64,000 nucleotides of DNA, taken from NCBI GenBank assembly GCA_963773155.1, contig CAVZAB010000005.1, positions 1 to 64,000 of the forward strand, written 5' to 3'. This DNA comes from CAVZAB01 sp963773155. Its GTDB lineage: Bacteria > Pseudomonadota > Alphaproteobacteria > Rhizobiales > Beijerinckiaceae. The position numbers were made by a program, and so were the translations under genes. The notes under the pieces were generated by a model. That model searched no databases. It was not told the origin of the DNA and saw only the letters and a program-made list of their open reading frames with translations. Of this stretch, positions 38,344 through 48,084 are shown piece by piece; the first letter of the stretch is position 1, and every line of letters begins with the position of its first letter.

Positions 38344-39003
38344 ATGTTTGGGGAAGAACGACTCAGCGATCTGATATTGACTACGCTGACGATCTTGATC
38401 TCAGTCCTCTTGTTTGTGGTGGCACCTCTTCAAGCTGCCGGAGTTGTGACGGGACATTTCGTTGGCTTTACTTTTGTACTAGTACTCATTGTCGCAGCCC
38501 CAATGGTGTCGGGCAGCAAGGTGGCAATCGGCTCGCTCTTGATCGCAACAGCCCTAGTTGCCATTTCTATGGTGGAATTTGGACAGTACTCAGTTGACGG
38601 CATTCTCCTCGACGCTGTGGCTTGGCTTGTCTCGGGACTGACGCTGAGTGCTGTGGTCGCTCGCGCCGTGTTCGCGCCCGGAGGGGTAACGTTCCATCGC
38701 GTCATCGGCGCAGTCCTCCTATATCTGAATATCGGACTGGTCTTCGTAGCATTATTTGCCCTTGTTGCTCTACTCGTGCCCGATGCGCTCACCGGTCTGG
38801 GCTCGCCGCAAGAGTATTTTGCCGGGAAGCTAATTTACTTCAGCTTTGTAACCCTGACCACGACAGGCTATGGTGACATTGTCCCCCTTCATCCCTACAC
38901 GCGAAGTCTCGCTAACATTGAGGCTATCGTCGGCCAGCTTTATCCCGCAACCCTACTGGCTCGGCTCGTAACCCTCGAACTTGCCAGCCGATCCAAATCC
39001 TGA
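38344..39003 (+). CDS. Two-pore-type potassium channel family membrane protein
   Basis: A 219-residue membrane protein with about five N-terminal spans and a C-terminal ion-channel pore. The selectivity filter TTGYGD lies at 173-178, preceded by KLIYFSFVTL and followed by a final span (NIEAIVGQLYPATLLARLV). This is the Ion_trans_2 (PF07885) layout fused to extra spans, seen in many small bacterial channel proteins. ATG 38344 follows GGGAGTGGAG. It is intact and the only clear complete gene between the primase fragment and the dehydrogenase. Ligand or voltage control is not evident; no RCK domain follows. Confidence 0.8.
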   Translation: MFGEERLSDLILTTLTILISVLLFVVAPLQAAGVVTGHFVGFTFVLVLIVAAPMVSGSKVAIGSLLIATALVAISMVEFGQYSVDGILLDAVAWLVSGLTLSAVVARAVFAPGGVTFHRVIGAVLLYLNIGLVFVALFALVALLVPDALTGLGSPQEYFAGKLIYFSFVTLTTTGYGDIVPLHPYTRSLANIEAIVGQLYPATLLARLVTLELASRSKS

Positions 39004-39863
39004 AACCGCGACGGGCCAAATCGGGCGGTTCGGCCAGCCTATCTCAGCTGTCAAAGAATCTCGCTATGCCCTACCCAACGACGTGGCAGTCGACGAAGGC
39101 AGCAAGGGCTTTTTAACGGGTTTTTATCCGACAGCTCGGGCGCAGCCGCGGGGGCGGGGTCGGCGCACCGCCGAGTTGTCCGGCTGGAGGCTGCTGCGCC
39201 ACCGCCTGCGGCTGCTGCGACAGGGCAATGAGCAGCACGGCGAATTTAGCGTCCATGTTCATCGCTCCATGCGCCGTGAGGCGGTGGGGTGAGGCTTACC
39301 ATCGTCGCCAATGTCGCCCAGAGGTCTATGTGCGACATCATTTCGCCATAGCGCGCGCCGGCCGGAATCGTGCCGGGCGAACCCCCGGTGGGGGGCTTCG
39401 ACGCGTGTGCTGAGAAATGTGCCCCTGCGGTTCCTTGGCGGGTGGCTCGCTAAAGAGCTTACGCTCTCACGTGGTGCCAGACCAGCAACCGCCGCTAGCG
39501 AATTTCGGACGTGTCAACCGTCTCCATTGCGACGCAGCCCCGCGGCGAGGTGTACGACGAGAACGATTTCGGCAGCGCAGACGGAAGGCGTGCTGGTCGT
39601 CGACGGCACGAACTCGAGCAAGGCTGACGATCGTCGAGGTACCACGCAGCATGGCCCGGGCGGGTCAGACCAGTGCGGTTCAGGCCTATTTAGCTCTTTA
39701 TGGGCCCGCCAAGCCGATCAATTGAGGGCGCGGTGACTTTGAAACGCTGGTTTGTCTGGAATTGGTAGCCTGACATCTATATCTTTTGCCTCCTGTGGCA
39801 CTCAAACTTAGATCTTCGCTGTCCTGTTGAACACACTACGTCATATGAGTCGGAGGACGAAAG
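39004..39863. other. 860-bp stretch with decayed sequence and a dispersed 35-bp repeat
   Basis: No frame gives a recognisable protein; translations are Arg/Pro/Ser-rich. Contains the first copy of the 35-bp repeat (39408-39442). GGAGG at 39851 is the ribosome binding site of the following dehydrogenase. Confidence 0.5.
39408..39442 (+). repeat. 35-bp direct repeat, copy 1
   Basis: Starts TGCTGAGAAATGTGCCCCTG and continues through CGGTTCCTTGGCGGG; the identical 35 bases occur at 43710-43744 in the same orientation. The flanks differ, so this is a short dispersed unit or a remnant end of a larger element. Confidence 0.85.
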
Positions 39864-40877
39864 ATGAAATCCATAGTCGTGCACCCACCGGGCGGACTAG
39901 ACCGCGTCGCAATCGTTGAGCACGCTGATCCAGGTGAGCCCGGACCAGGGGAAATCCGCGTTGCTGTGCACGCTACCTCGCTTAACTTTCATGATTTGTT
40001 GGTTGCTACGGGCAAACTCCCGGTTACCGAGCCTCGCGTGCTGATGTCCGATGCAGCAGGCGTCGTTGATAAAGTCGGAAGTGGCGTCACTGACTTCATG
40101 CCAGGGGATCACGTTGTTTCGTGTTTCTTCCCGCAATGGAACGACGGGTTGCCCATAGCTGACGTTGGTGACTTTTCCGGGACGCCCGGCGACGGAATCG
40201 ATGGCTTTGCCGTGATGTATGCCGTCCGCCCGGCTAAGGCGTTCACCCGCGCGCCTTCGGGCTGGACCCACAAAGAGGCGGCGACTATCACGACCGCTGG
40301 CCTGACCGCGTGGCGCGCCCTGGTTGCGGATGCGCACCTCAAGGCCGGCGACGTCGTGCTGACACTTGGTACAGGCGGGGTCTCAGTTGCCGCGTTGCAG
40401 ATTGCTAAGTTGTTTGGCGCCACTGTGGTGGTGACCTCGTCGTCGGATGAAAAGCTTGAGCGCGCCATGTCGCTTGGAGCGGATTATGGGGTCAACTATG
40501 GACGGCATGAGAACTGGGGAACCAAGGTTCGCGACTGGACCGGCGGGCGAGGCGTAGATCACGTCATTGAGCTCGGCGGTCCTGGCACCTTGGCTCAATC
40601 TATCGAGGCTGTAAGAGTTGGAGGGCATATTTCGCTGATTGGCGTACATACCGGCATGGCCGGCGAAGTTCCTACAATCTCTCTCATGGTGAAACACGCG
40701 CGGCTACAGGGTCTGGTGGTCGGCAATCGCCGACAGCAACAAGACTTTGTGACCGCGCTAAGCCAGTCGCGCATTCGCCCTGTCATTGACCGCACATTCG
40801 CATTCCCCGACCTGGCAGAGGCATTTCGGCACCAAGCCACCGCGTCTCACTTTGGTAAGATCTGCGTTGAATGGTAG
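39864..40877 (+). CDS. Zinc-free medium-chain dehydrogenase/quinone oxidoreductase-like
   Basis: A 337-residue MDR-superfamily NAD(P)H-dependent oxidoreductase. The N-terminal GroES-like domain contains HATSLNFHDLLVATGKLP near 36 and GVVDKVGSGVTDFMPGDHV near 65. The Rossmann domain shows LGTGGVSVAALQIAKLFGA near 167 and GGRGVDHVIELGGPGTL near 230. The zinc-binding cysteines of alcohol dehydrogenases are absent, so a quinone- or enone-reductase type is likely. Ribosome binding site GGAGG, 8 bases upstream of ATG 39864. Its neighbours are decayed, so no pathway is indicated. Confidence 0.87.
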   Translation: MKSIVVHPPGGLDRVAIVEHADPGEPGPGEIRVAVHATSLNFHDLLVATGKLPVTEPRVLMSDAAGVVDKVGSGVTDFMPGDHVVSCFFPQWNDGLPIADVGDFSGTPGDGIDGFAVMYAVRPAKAFTRAPSGWTHKEAATITTAGLTAWRALVADAHLKAGDVVLTLGTGGVSVAALQIAKLFGATVVVTSSSDEKLERAMSLGADYGVNYGRHENWGTKVRDWTGGRGVDHVIELGGPGTLAQSIEAVRVGGHISLIGVHTGMAGEVPTISLMVKHARLQGLVVGNRRQQQDFVTALSQSRIRPVIDRTFAFPDLAEAFRHQATASHFGKICVEW

Positions 40878-41255
40878 GTGCCGGGAGTGGCAGACAGGTA
40901 AACAGCGACCGAACCAGTTCGGGCTAGATTACGATGGTTGGGTGGCGATCTTCGGCGATGCGCAATCGACGAGCTCCTTGTCTTCGGCGTCGCTGCGCTG
41001 GTCCCTTAGTGGCACGCGGTAGCCCTAGATCGAGCTTCCGCTTAGCTTCGAAAGCCGTCAGCCTGCAACGGCCGGTGACCGATGTGCTGAAGGCGAAGGT
41101 GAGCCCTTACACTTGTCATTCCCGTATTGCCAGCTCCGCGCCGACCCTAGGATCAGATCCTCTACCTCCCTCAACAAAACCTAGACCCTGTTGGACCAGT
41201 TGAATTTGACGCCGCGTATTATGTAGCGCACCGGTGTGGCCGCGGCTAAACCTGG
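40878..41255. other. 378-bp stretch without a supported gene
   Basis: Short frames on the plus strand (for example 40934-41203) are Arg/Ser-rich and start without ribosome binding sites. Nothing recognisable is seen. Confidence 0.45.
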
Positions 41256-41839
41256 ATGTTAGATTTGGCCATGCAACAAAGTCGCGATGTGTTGGGTCTG
41301 ACTCTTGAGACAGGCAGGCTGCTTCTTAGACCTCCAATGAAATCCGACCTCGAGCCCTGGGCCGCGTTACTAGCTGATCCAGTAGCGTCGCAGTTCCTAG
41401 GCGGGCCTCAAGATTTATCGGGCGCCTGGCGGAATTTGGCGCTTATGACCGGCGCTTGGATCATCGGTGGCTTTAGCAATTTCTCAGTTTTGGAGAAGTC
41501 AACGGGTCGGTGGATTGGGCGAGCCGGACCATGGCAACCCGAAGGCTGGCCCGATCCAGAAATTGGTTGGGCCTTTGATCGATCTGCCTGGGGAAGTGGA
41601 TATGCGACCGAAGCGGTGTCGAAATGCATGGATTGGGCGTTCGAACAGCTTGGTTGGACTGAGGTCGTGCACCTGATACCGGCCAATTCTGCATCGATTG
41701 CGCTGGCAAAAAACTCGGTTCAAAAAGACTCGGGCATACGAAGTTGCTGGCGCCAATTGAAAGTACGGTTGATGTCTACGGTCAGAGCCGTTCGGAATGG
41801 AAGGCGCGATATGAAGGCGGGCCATTCGTGCGAACCTAA
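41256..41839 (+). pseudogene. RimJ/RimL-type GNAT acetyltransferase with one frameshift
   Basis: The first ~150 residues (LETGRLLLRPPMKSDLEPWA, ADPVASQFLGGPQDL, EIGWAFDRSAWGSGYATEAV, NSASIALAK) form a RimJ/RimL-type N-acetyltransferase with the acetyl-CoA loop in RSAWGSGYA. In the A run at 41708-41713 one A appears to be missing. The other frame then gives the expected end (KLGSKRLGHTKLLAPIES ... WKARYEGGPFVRT, stop at 41837). Without the shift the frame runs on for ~80 unrelated residues. Substrate unknown. Confidence 0.75.
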
Positions 41840-42299
41840 GGTCTGCGGCATTGAAGGTCCCCTGTTCGCATTTTCTGCTCAATCGGCGCAGTTGCCTCTG
41901 GGACCAGTTCCTCTGCCCCTTTCGTACGACAAGCAGAACCCGCTGGAACAGTTGATTTTGACGCCGCGTTTCATTTCAGTCTCGACATACCCGAGGACCA
42001 GTTCGACCCGCGATGGAGCCGTCATCGTGGGCCAACACGTCGGACTGATGGACTGGTTTGGAGCGCAGGGGTGACACCCAACCTGGCGGCGGGTTGGACG
42101 GAGTTTTGCAGAGCTTTGGACCGCAACGTCAGCTCCGGGTGGAAACGCGACATTCGCGAGCGCAATGGCAATTGCCTACAGGACTCCGCCTCGCGATGCT
42201 CGCGCACCGCCCGCGCAGTGCCGGCCTCGTCCTCGCCTATCAAGGGGGATAGCCGACGACGTCGACTCGTCACGATCGCGGCGATGCGAAGGCTCACAG
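41840..42299. other. 460-bp stretch without a supported gene
   Basis: Lies between the GNAT relic and the TPR pseudogene. The frames present are continuations of shifted reading or Arg-rich shadows. Confidence 0.45.
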
Positions 42300-43756
42300 T
42301 CACTCCTCAGGCAGCCCCGCCTTGCGCAGGACTTCGAACGCAGGCTGCAGAATGGGCTTGCGCTCAGTCAACCATTTGATGCTGAGCCTGGGATTGAGGC
42401 GGAGCGCTTCAGCCAGCGCGGTCTTTGCTTCGTCCATTTCGCCTTTGAACGCGTGTCCCGCGGCCAGATTTAGATATGAGTAAAAAACGCGATAGCCGGA
42501 GTCGATTGCCTTGTTGCACTCGTCAATCGCGGCGTCGTAATGCGCGAGGCTGAGTTCAGCGTCGGCCATATAGTTGTGCCATGACCGATTTGCGGATCGC
42601 GCGGACTTAGCCGCAGGCTTGCTGCACATCGGATTTCGCTTGCTGGAATTGGGGCAGATACGACTGCGCAATTCTTCGATTCGCCTGCAGAATGGCATAA
42701 TTTGGATTGATGGCGAGCCCGGCCTCGGCGGTGCGCAACCCCTCATCCGGACGGCGCGAAATTACCAAATATAAGCTCTTCGCGTGATAGGCCAGAGTGT
42801 TATCGCGAGCAATGGCGATGGCTCTGTCGGCCTGGCCAAGCACCTTTGCATCATAGTCGGTTTCGGGGTTCGCCCACCCGGAACTATATTCGTTCAGACA
42901 GGAACTGGCGTCGCCGGCCAACGCATCGGCGTCGTTCGGGTCGATCTTGAGCGCCTGCTCGAACAAGGCTCGAATTGCAGTGTTGTTTTCCTTCGTCGGC
43001 TACTGCACGAACCGCCAATAGGCGGCCTGGCCAGGCATGAGGAGATCAATGACATCTGGATTTTTGGAGTGGGCCCCCATTTCCGCTTCGGCCCTGATAA
43101 GTTCATACCTCAGCGCATTTGCCAATCGCGCCACCACCTGATCTTGCAGCTTGAACAAATCGGCTACGTCTTCGTCGAAGCGTTCGGCCCAGCGCGCCGG
43201 ATTGCGCGTCGATGAGTTGGGCGTTGACGCGCACCCGGGTCTGGTCGCGCTGCACCGAGCCTTCGAGAACATAGCGCACGCCGAGCTCCTTGCCGATTTC
43301 CTTGGCGTCAAGGTTCTTGCCCTTGAAAGTGGAGGCGGTGTTGCGCGCAATCACGAAGCTGTCGCGGATGCGCGACAAATCGGTGGTAAGGTTTTCGGCA
43401 ATCCCATCGGCGAAGTAGTCCTGGCCCGGATCGTTCGAGAGGTTCGTGAAGGACAGCACCACGATGGACAGATGTGCGGCCTCGCCCGGCGTCGAGGCGA
43501 CGGTCGCGAGGCGGTTCGCAGCGAGGAAACACTGGGAAGACTGGGAGGACCGGCACACCAAGCCAATACTGCCCTGACGGCTGACCTGGGTGTCGCGAAG
43601 AGTGAGGTTGGCCCGAAATATCGGCAGGGGTTGACTGTGCAGCCTATTTTTTGGGACGAGGGCGTACGGTTGCCTGAGCGCCCTGGAAGGGGACATCACG
43701 TGTGGTCTTTGCTGAGAAATGTGCCCCTGCGGTTCCTTGGCGGGGGACGGGGGCAA
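42300..43756 (-). pseudogene. Adenylate-cyclase-associated TPR protein, several frameshifts and stops
   Basis: Read on the minus strand, segments in different frames line up with the C-terminal half of alphaproteobacterial class III adenylate/guanylate cyclase-TPR proteins. They are HLSIVVLSFTNLSNDPGQDYFADGIAENL (in parts), KELGVRYVLEGSVQRD, ARWAERFDEDVADLFKLQDQV, and FEQALKIDPNDADALAG with TPR-like repeats to AEALRLNPRLSIKWL. A stop interrupts after AYWRFVQ near 43005, and shifts occur near 43190 and 42610. The cyclase catalytic domain itself is absent. Non-functional. Confidence 0.75.
43710..43744 (+). repeat. 35-bp direct repeat, copy 2
   Basis: Identical to 39408-39442. It lies at the 5' side of the TPR pseudogene and about 100 bp before the first gene of the intact sulfite-reduction block. 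Confidence 0.85.
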
Positions 43757-43846
43757 TAGTTAACTGGTAACGTAGCCCCAGTTTCTGACCGACTTGTGGG
43801 TTGTATTGTGGGTTCTAGGAGAATCCAGAAAGAAAATCGTTAAATA

Positions 43847-44137
43847 TCAACTTGTTATATATTCTACTAGGCGGACGGAGCGTCCGCGCGCTGCCTCGAT
43901 CGCGAGACGGGCGTGCTCGATCGCCTCGAAGCGGCGCGGCAGCGGGGCGAGTTCGTTCCCGGTCCAATGCACGACGACGCCGTCCTCGGCTTCGATCAGG
44001 ATGGCCAAGGGTTCGTTGCCGCAAAGCGCCAGCGAGCGCCGCTGAGCGGGCATCGCAATGGCTGCCGCGACAAGTTTCCGAAGATAGGCGTTCACGCGCT
44101 CGGAGCCTCGCTGCGGCGGCCTTGGCACACTAACCAT
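43847..44137 (-). CDS. Small hypothetical protein, last gene of the sulfite-reduction operon
   Basis: A 96-residue soluble protein (VNAYLRKLVAAAIAMPAQR, ILIEAEDGVVVHWTGNELAPLP, ARLAIEAARGRSVRLVEYI). Its ATG overlaps the DUF934 stop by 8 bp on the same strand, so it is part of that operon. I do not recognise a family. It ends just short of an AT-rich stretch (43790-43870) beyond which the graveyard region begins. Confidence 0.55.
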   Translation of the reverse strand: MVSVPRPPQRGSERVNAYLRKLVAAAIAMPAQRRSLALCGNEPLAILIEAEDGVVVHWTGNELAPLPRRFEAIEHARLAIEAARGRSVRLVEYITS

Positions 44138-44657
44138 GTCCAGCTCCTTCCCTCCGTGCTATCTGGCGGTGCGCAAGAATGCTGGTCTGTCGATAGCCCT
44201 GCTGATAGAGCGGCCCGGCCGCGGCAGCCGCGGCAGCGCGCCAAACGGCTTCTGGCTGGCGCTGCGCCAAGCTGTCTGGAATTTCAATCTCGTCGAACCC
44301 GCAGGCCAGGGCTTGCCGGTATTGATCGGCGATCAGCGGTCCGAAAGCTCGCAACACGCCGCGATAGCCGCGATTGCGCAAGAGCTTCGCCAGGCTGAAG
44401 CCGCGCCCGTCCGAAAAGACCGGGAAATCGATCGCAATCAGCGCCAGACTTTCTACGTGCGGCGCGAGCGCCTCCCAAGCCACATCATTGGCAACGTCGG
44501 TCCCGATCGCAGCAGGCCAAGGTGCGGCAAAATCGGCGAGCCAATCGAAAGGCACGATGACGCGGCCGAGGTCACCGGAATTGATCGGCAATTCCCAGTC
44601 GCCTCCGATGCGCACGAACGGATCGACGACAAATCTTCCCTCACGCACCAGCGCCAT
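44130..44657 (-). CDS. DUF934 protein linked to sulfite reduction
   Basis: A 175-residue DUF934 protein. Family pieces are IVPFDWLADF near 36, VESLALIAIDFPVFSDGRGFSLAKLLR around 68-94 (core: FPVFSDGRGFS) and GFDEIEIPD near 125. This family is found beside cysI and cysH in proteobacteria and is often called a probable sulfite-reduction oxidoreductase, although no activity is proven. It starts 17 bp inside the end of cysI. Confidence 0.85.
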   Translation of the reverse strand: MALVREGRFVVDPFVRIGGDWELPINSGDLGRVIVPFDWLADFAAPWPAAIGTDVANDVAWEALAPHVESLALIAIDFPVFSDGRGFSLAKLLRNRGYRGVLRAFGPLIADQYRQALACGFDEIEIPDSLAQRQPEAVWRAAAAAAAGPLYQQGYRQTSILAHRQIARREGAGHG

Positions 44658-46362
44658 GCGCGACCTCCTGGAGCGTCGGTCGGGGCGAAAGCCTGAAGGC
44701 GGCGGGCCCAATTCTCCGGTACGTATCGATAAAGGCCTCGCCCTCGAGCCGTTTGGCGAGATAAACGTCGACCAACCGTTCGACCGCCGCCGGCACCTCG
44801 TCGGCCGGCAGGCCGGGACCCAATCTCTCGCCGATCGCCGCAAGCTGGGTCGGATCGCCGCCGATCGTGATCTGGTAGCTTTCTTCGCCACTCTTTTCGA
44901 GCCCGAGAATGCCGATGGCGCCGACATGATGATGGCCGCAGGCATTGATGCAGCCGGATATCTTGATCCCCAAGGCGCCGATCAACTGCTGACGCGCCGG
45001 ATCGGCGAAGCGATTTGAAATAGCCTGTGCGATCGGGATAGAACGGGCCGTCGCGAGCGAACAATAGTCAAGGCCAGGGCAGGCAATGATATCGGTGATC
45101 AGGCCGGCATTGGCCGTCGCCAAATTGGCCTCGTCGAGCGCTTGCCATAGCGCCAATAGCGCATCCTGGCGGACGTGCGGCAGGATCAGGTTTTGCTCAT
45201 GGCTGACTCGCAATTCGCCGAAGGAAAAACGCTCGGCAACCGCGGCCAGGGCCCGCATTTGATCAGCCGAGGCATCGCCGGGAATGCCGCCGATCGGCTT
45301 CAGAGAAACGGTGACAATTGCATAACCGCTACGCTTGTGCGGGGCAACATTGTTGGCAACAAAGCGGTCGAAGGCTGCATTTTGCCGTTGGGCCGTCTCG
45401 AGCGCTGCCGGCCGCCCGGCAAGCACCACATAGGGCGGCGGCGCGAAACAGGCCTCGATGCGCGCCAGCTCGGCTGGATCAAGCCGCACTGCGTCGCGGT
45501 CGAGCGACTGAAACTCCGCGTCGATCGCTTCGCGAATCTCGTCAAGACCGGCTTCGTGGACCAAGATCTTCACGCGCGCCTTGTATTTATTGTCGCGCCG
45601 GCCGAACCGATTGTAAACGCGCATGATCGCTTCGATATAGGCGAGGAGGTCGGCCTTGGGCAGAAAGTCGCAGACGACTTGCCCGATCATTGGCGTGCGG
45701 CCGAGGCCCCCGCCAAGCGAGACCTCGTAGCCGGTTGCACCGGCAGCGTCGCGTAGGATGCGCAGGCCAATGTCGTGGACGCGGGTCGCTGCTCGGTCGA
45801 GCGCCGCCCCGCTGACCGCGACCTTGAATTTGCGTGGCAGGAAGCTGAATTCGGGATGGTTGGTCGACCATTGACGCAGCATTTCGGCGGTCGGGCGCGG
45901 ATCCTCGATTTCGTCGGCGGCGACCCCGGCAAAATGATCGGCGGTCACGTTGCGGATGCAATTGCCGGAGGTCTGGATCGCGTGCATGCCGACATCGGCC
46001 AGCGCCTCGAGTATGTCCGGCACGTCTTGCAGCCGCGGCCAGTTGAACTGCACGTTCTGCCGCGTGGTGAAATGGCCATAGCCCTTGTCCCAGCGCTCGG
46101 CGATCATAGCCAATTGCCGCAGCTGCGGCGCCGAGAGTGTGCCATAGGGGATCGCGACCCTCAGCATGTAGGCGTGCAATTGCAGATACAGGCCGTTCAT
46201 TAGGCGGAGCGGCCGGAATTCCTCCTCGCTCAACCCGCCGCTGAGCCTACGGGTGACCTGGCTGCGAAATTCGGCGACACGATTGCGCACAAAGGCCTCG
46301 TCGAATTCGTCATAACGATAGATCTGTGCGAAGACTGACGCCGGCGCGCTGTGACGGCTCAT
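44641..46362 (-). CDS. cysI: Nitrite/sulfite reductase hemoprotein (siroheme, 4Fe-4S)
   Basis: A 573-residue siroheme-dependent reductase, most likely assimilatory sulfite reductase (sulfite to sulfide). Two ferredoxin-like half-domains are visible; the N-terminal one has FTTRQNVQFNWPRLQD near 100. The 4Fe-4S/siroheme cysteines are C428 and C434 (CPGLDYC) and C471 and C475 (SGCINACGHHH). Operon partners are siroheme synthase, a ferredoxin as likely electron donor, DUF2849 and DUF934; the latter two mark sulfite rather than nitrite reduction. Coupled by overlap to both neighbours. Confidence 0.92.
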   Translation of the reverse strand: MSRHSAPASVFAQIYRYDEFDEAFVRNRVAEFRSQVTRRLSGGLSEEEFRPLRLMNGLYLQLHAYMLRVAIPYGTLSAPQLRQLAMIAERWDKGYGHFTTRQNVQFNWPRLQDVPDILEALADVGMHAIQTSGNCIRNVTADHFAGVAADEIEDPRPTAEMLRQWSTNHPEFSFLPRKFKVAVSGAALDRAATRVHDIGLRILRDAAGATGYEVSLGGGLGRTPMIGQVVCDFLPKADLLAYIEAIMRVYNRFGRRDNKYKARVKILVHEAGLDEIREAIDAEFQSLDRDAVRLDPAELARIEACFAPPPYVVLAGRPAALETAQRQNAAFDRFVANNVAPHKRSGYAIVTVSLKPIGGIPGDASADQMRALAAVAERFSFGELRVSHEQNLILPHVRQDALLALWQALDEANLATANAGLITDIIACPGLDYCSLATARSIPIAQAISNRFADPARQQLIGALGIKISGCINACGHHHVGAIGILGLEKSGEESYQITIGGDPTQLAAIGERLGPGLPADEVPAAVERLVDVYLAKRLEGEAFIDTYRRIGPAAFRLSPRPTLQEVAHGAGA

Positions 46363-46682
46363 CGGCTTGATCCATCCTCATTGGCCTGCTTGCCGAGGTC
46401 GCGGCGGACGCTCGGCCCGCGCGTGCGCATCCGTTCGCGATAATGCAGGGGTACCGGTCCCTCGTTCGCATCGATCGCGACATCGACGAGGCCGGCATCG
46501 ACGACCCGATTGGCAGCGACCGCGGCTTGGCCTGCAGCAAGCAACGCCGCCGCGTCGGACGGCGTCGCGGCCACCCGCGCGAGACGAAGGTCGCGCTCCC
46601 AGCCGGCGGTTCCGAGAAACACGACTTCGCCGCCGAGGAGATCGTTGGCAAGGAGGATTTGCGGGTGCTGCGCACGCGCCAT
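46359..46682 (-). CDS. DUF2849 protein
   Basis: A 107-residue DUF2849 protein (QILLANDLLGGEVVFLG, WERDLRLARVAAT, VVDAGLVDVAIDANEGPVPLHYRERMRTRGP). The family occurs almost only between cysG and cysI in alphaproteobacteria. It overlaps the cysI start by 4 bp and the cysG stop by one base. The role is unknown; co-occurrence suggests a part in sulfite reductase assembly or regulation. Confidence 0.88.
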   Translation of the reverse strand: MARAQHPQILLANDLLGGEVVFLGTAGWERDLRLARVAATPSDAAALLAAGQAAVAANRVVDAGLVDVAIDANEGPVPLHYRERMRTRGPSVRRDLGKQANEDGSSR

Positions 46683-48080
46683 CACACACCCCCTGCCGCG
46701 AAGCGGCGCGGCGGCGTGACGGCCCGGCGCTCCTCGCGAGCCCCGCGAAGGCCGATCAAGATGACGGCCGGGCCGGTGACGGCACTGGTTTTGATGAGCG
46801 CGCTCAGTTCGTCGAGCCTTCCCGACACAATTTTCTGATCGGGGCGGCTGGCATTTTCGACAATGCAGACCGGCTGCGCCCGATCGGCGCCATGGAGCAT
46901 CAATCGGCCCTGCACGAATGTCGCGGCCTCGACGCCCATGTAGACGGCGATGCCGGCGGGGCTTGCGGCAAGCCGCTTCCAATCGTGCTCGGCCAGGCCC
47001 TCGGCATCCCGTGCCGTTATGAATGTGTACGCACTATTGCGGCCGCGGCGGGTGAGCGAACAGCCGAGGGCAGCCGCAGCGGCCGAAGCGGCAGTGACGC
47101 CAGGCACAATCTCGACGGTCACTTTCGCTTGCCGGCAGGCGGCGATTTCCTCGTCGGCGCGGCCGAAAATGGAGGGATCGCCGCATTTCAGCCGAACCAC
47201 CAGCGCGCCGTTGCGGGCATGGGTAACCAGCAGACGGTCGATTTCACTCTGCTGAGCGGCCGCCGTGCCGGGCCGCTTGCCGACATCCACGAACAGCGCT
47301 TCGCGGCGGGCCAATTCGAGAAATCCGGCGATCGACCAGTCGGTCGTAGAGAACGACGTCGGCCGCGTCGAGCAGCTTGCGCGCCTTGAGGGTCAGAAGT
47401 TCCGGATCGCCCGGACCGGCGCCAACGAGAACGACCCGGCCGGCTTCAGGTGTCGGGGCGACAAGGCGCTCAGCGATCCAGCTGGCCACGGCATTTGCGC
47501 CGCCGCTGCTATAGGCTCTAGCGCCGCTGCCGTCGAAGAAACGCTCCCAGAAGTCGCGTCTGGCGCGGCCCTCGAGGCGTGCCGCAACGGCGGCACGATG
47601 CGTTTCGGCGCAGCGCACGACTTGGCCCAATTCGGGCGGAAGTTCTGCCTCGACCAAAGCTCTGATGCGCCGCGCCAGGACTGGCGCGGCGCCTTCCGTA
47701 CCGATCGCAACCACCACCGGGTCGCGATCGACGATGGCCGGCGTGAATATTGTCGAAGCGACCGGATTGTCGACGGCATTGACCGGCACCCCGGCAGCGC
47801 TTGCGGCCGCCGCCAGGCCATTGTCAATAAGGCGGTCGCCGGTCGCCGCATAGACGAGGCCGGCCCCAGCAATATGGGTCGTGTCGAATGGGCCGTGATG
47901 GAAAACGACCTTCGTTGCGGCGCAAAGCTCGATAAGTTCAGGCAGGAAATCCGGCCCGACAACATGGATTTCAGCTTCTGTGCGCACCAGCAGACGGAGC
48001 TTGGCGAGCGCCTGGGTGCCGCCACCGTAGACAACGATGCGCATCGCCCTGGTGTCCAGGAACAGCGGCAAATACCGCAT
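46682..48080 (-). pseudogene. cysG: Siroheme synthase (CysG-type fusion) with one frameshift
   Basis: Bifunctional precorrin-2 dehydrogenase/ferrochelatase plus uroporphyrinogen-III methyltransferase, about 465 residues. The N-terminal part has the NAD-binding stretch IVVYGGGTQALAKLRLL, and the C-terminal part starts LVGAGPGDPELLTLKARKLL. After VLYDRLVD near 47335 the reading must change frame to continue with LELARREALFVDVGKRPG. One extra base in 47318-47332 explains this. The second frame then contains LKCGDPSIFGRADEE and VTAASAAAAALGC and runs to 46682. Every other gene of the operon is intact and needs siroheme, so a sequencing error is quite possible. Confidence 0.85.
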
Positions 48081-48084
48081 GGTG

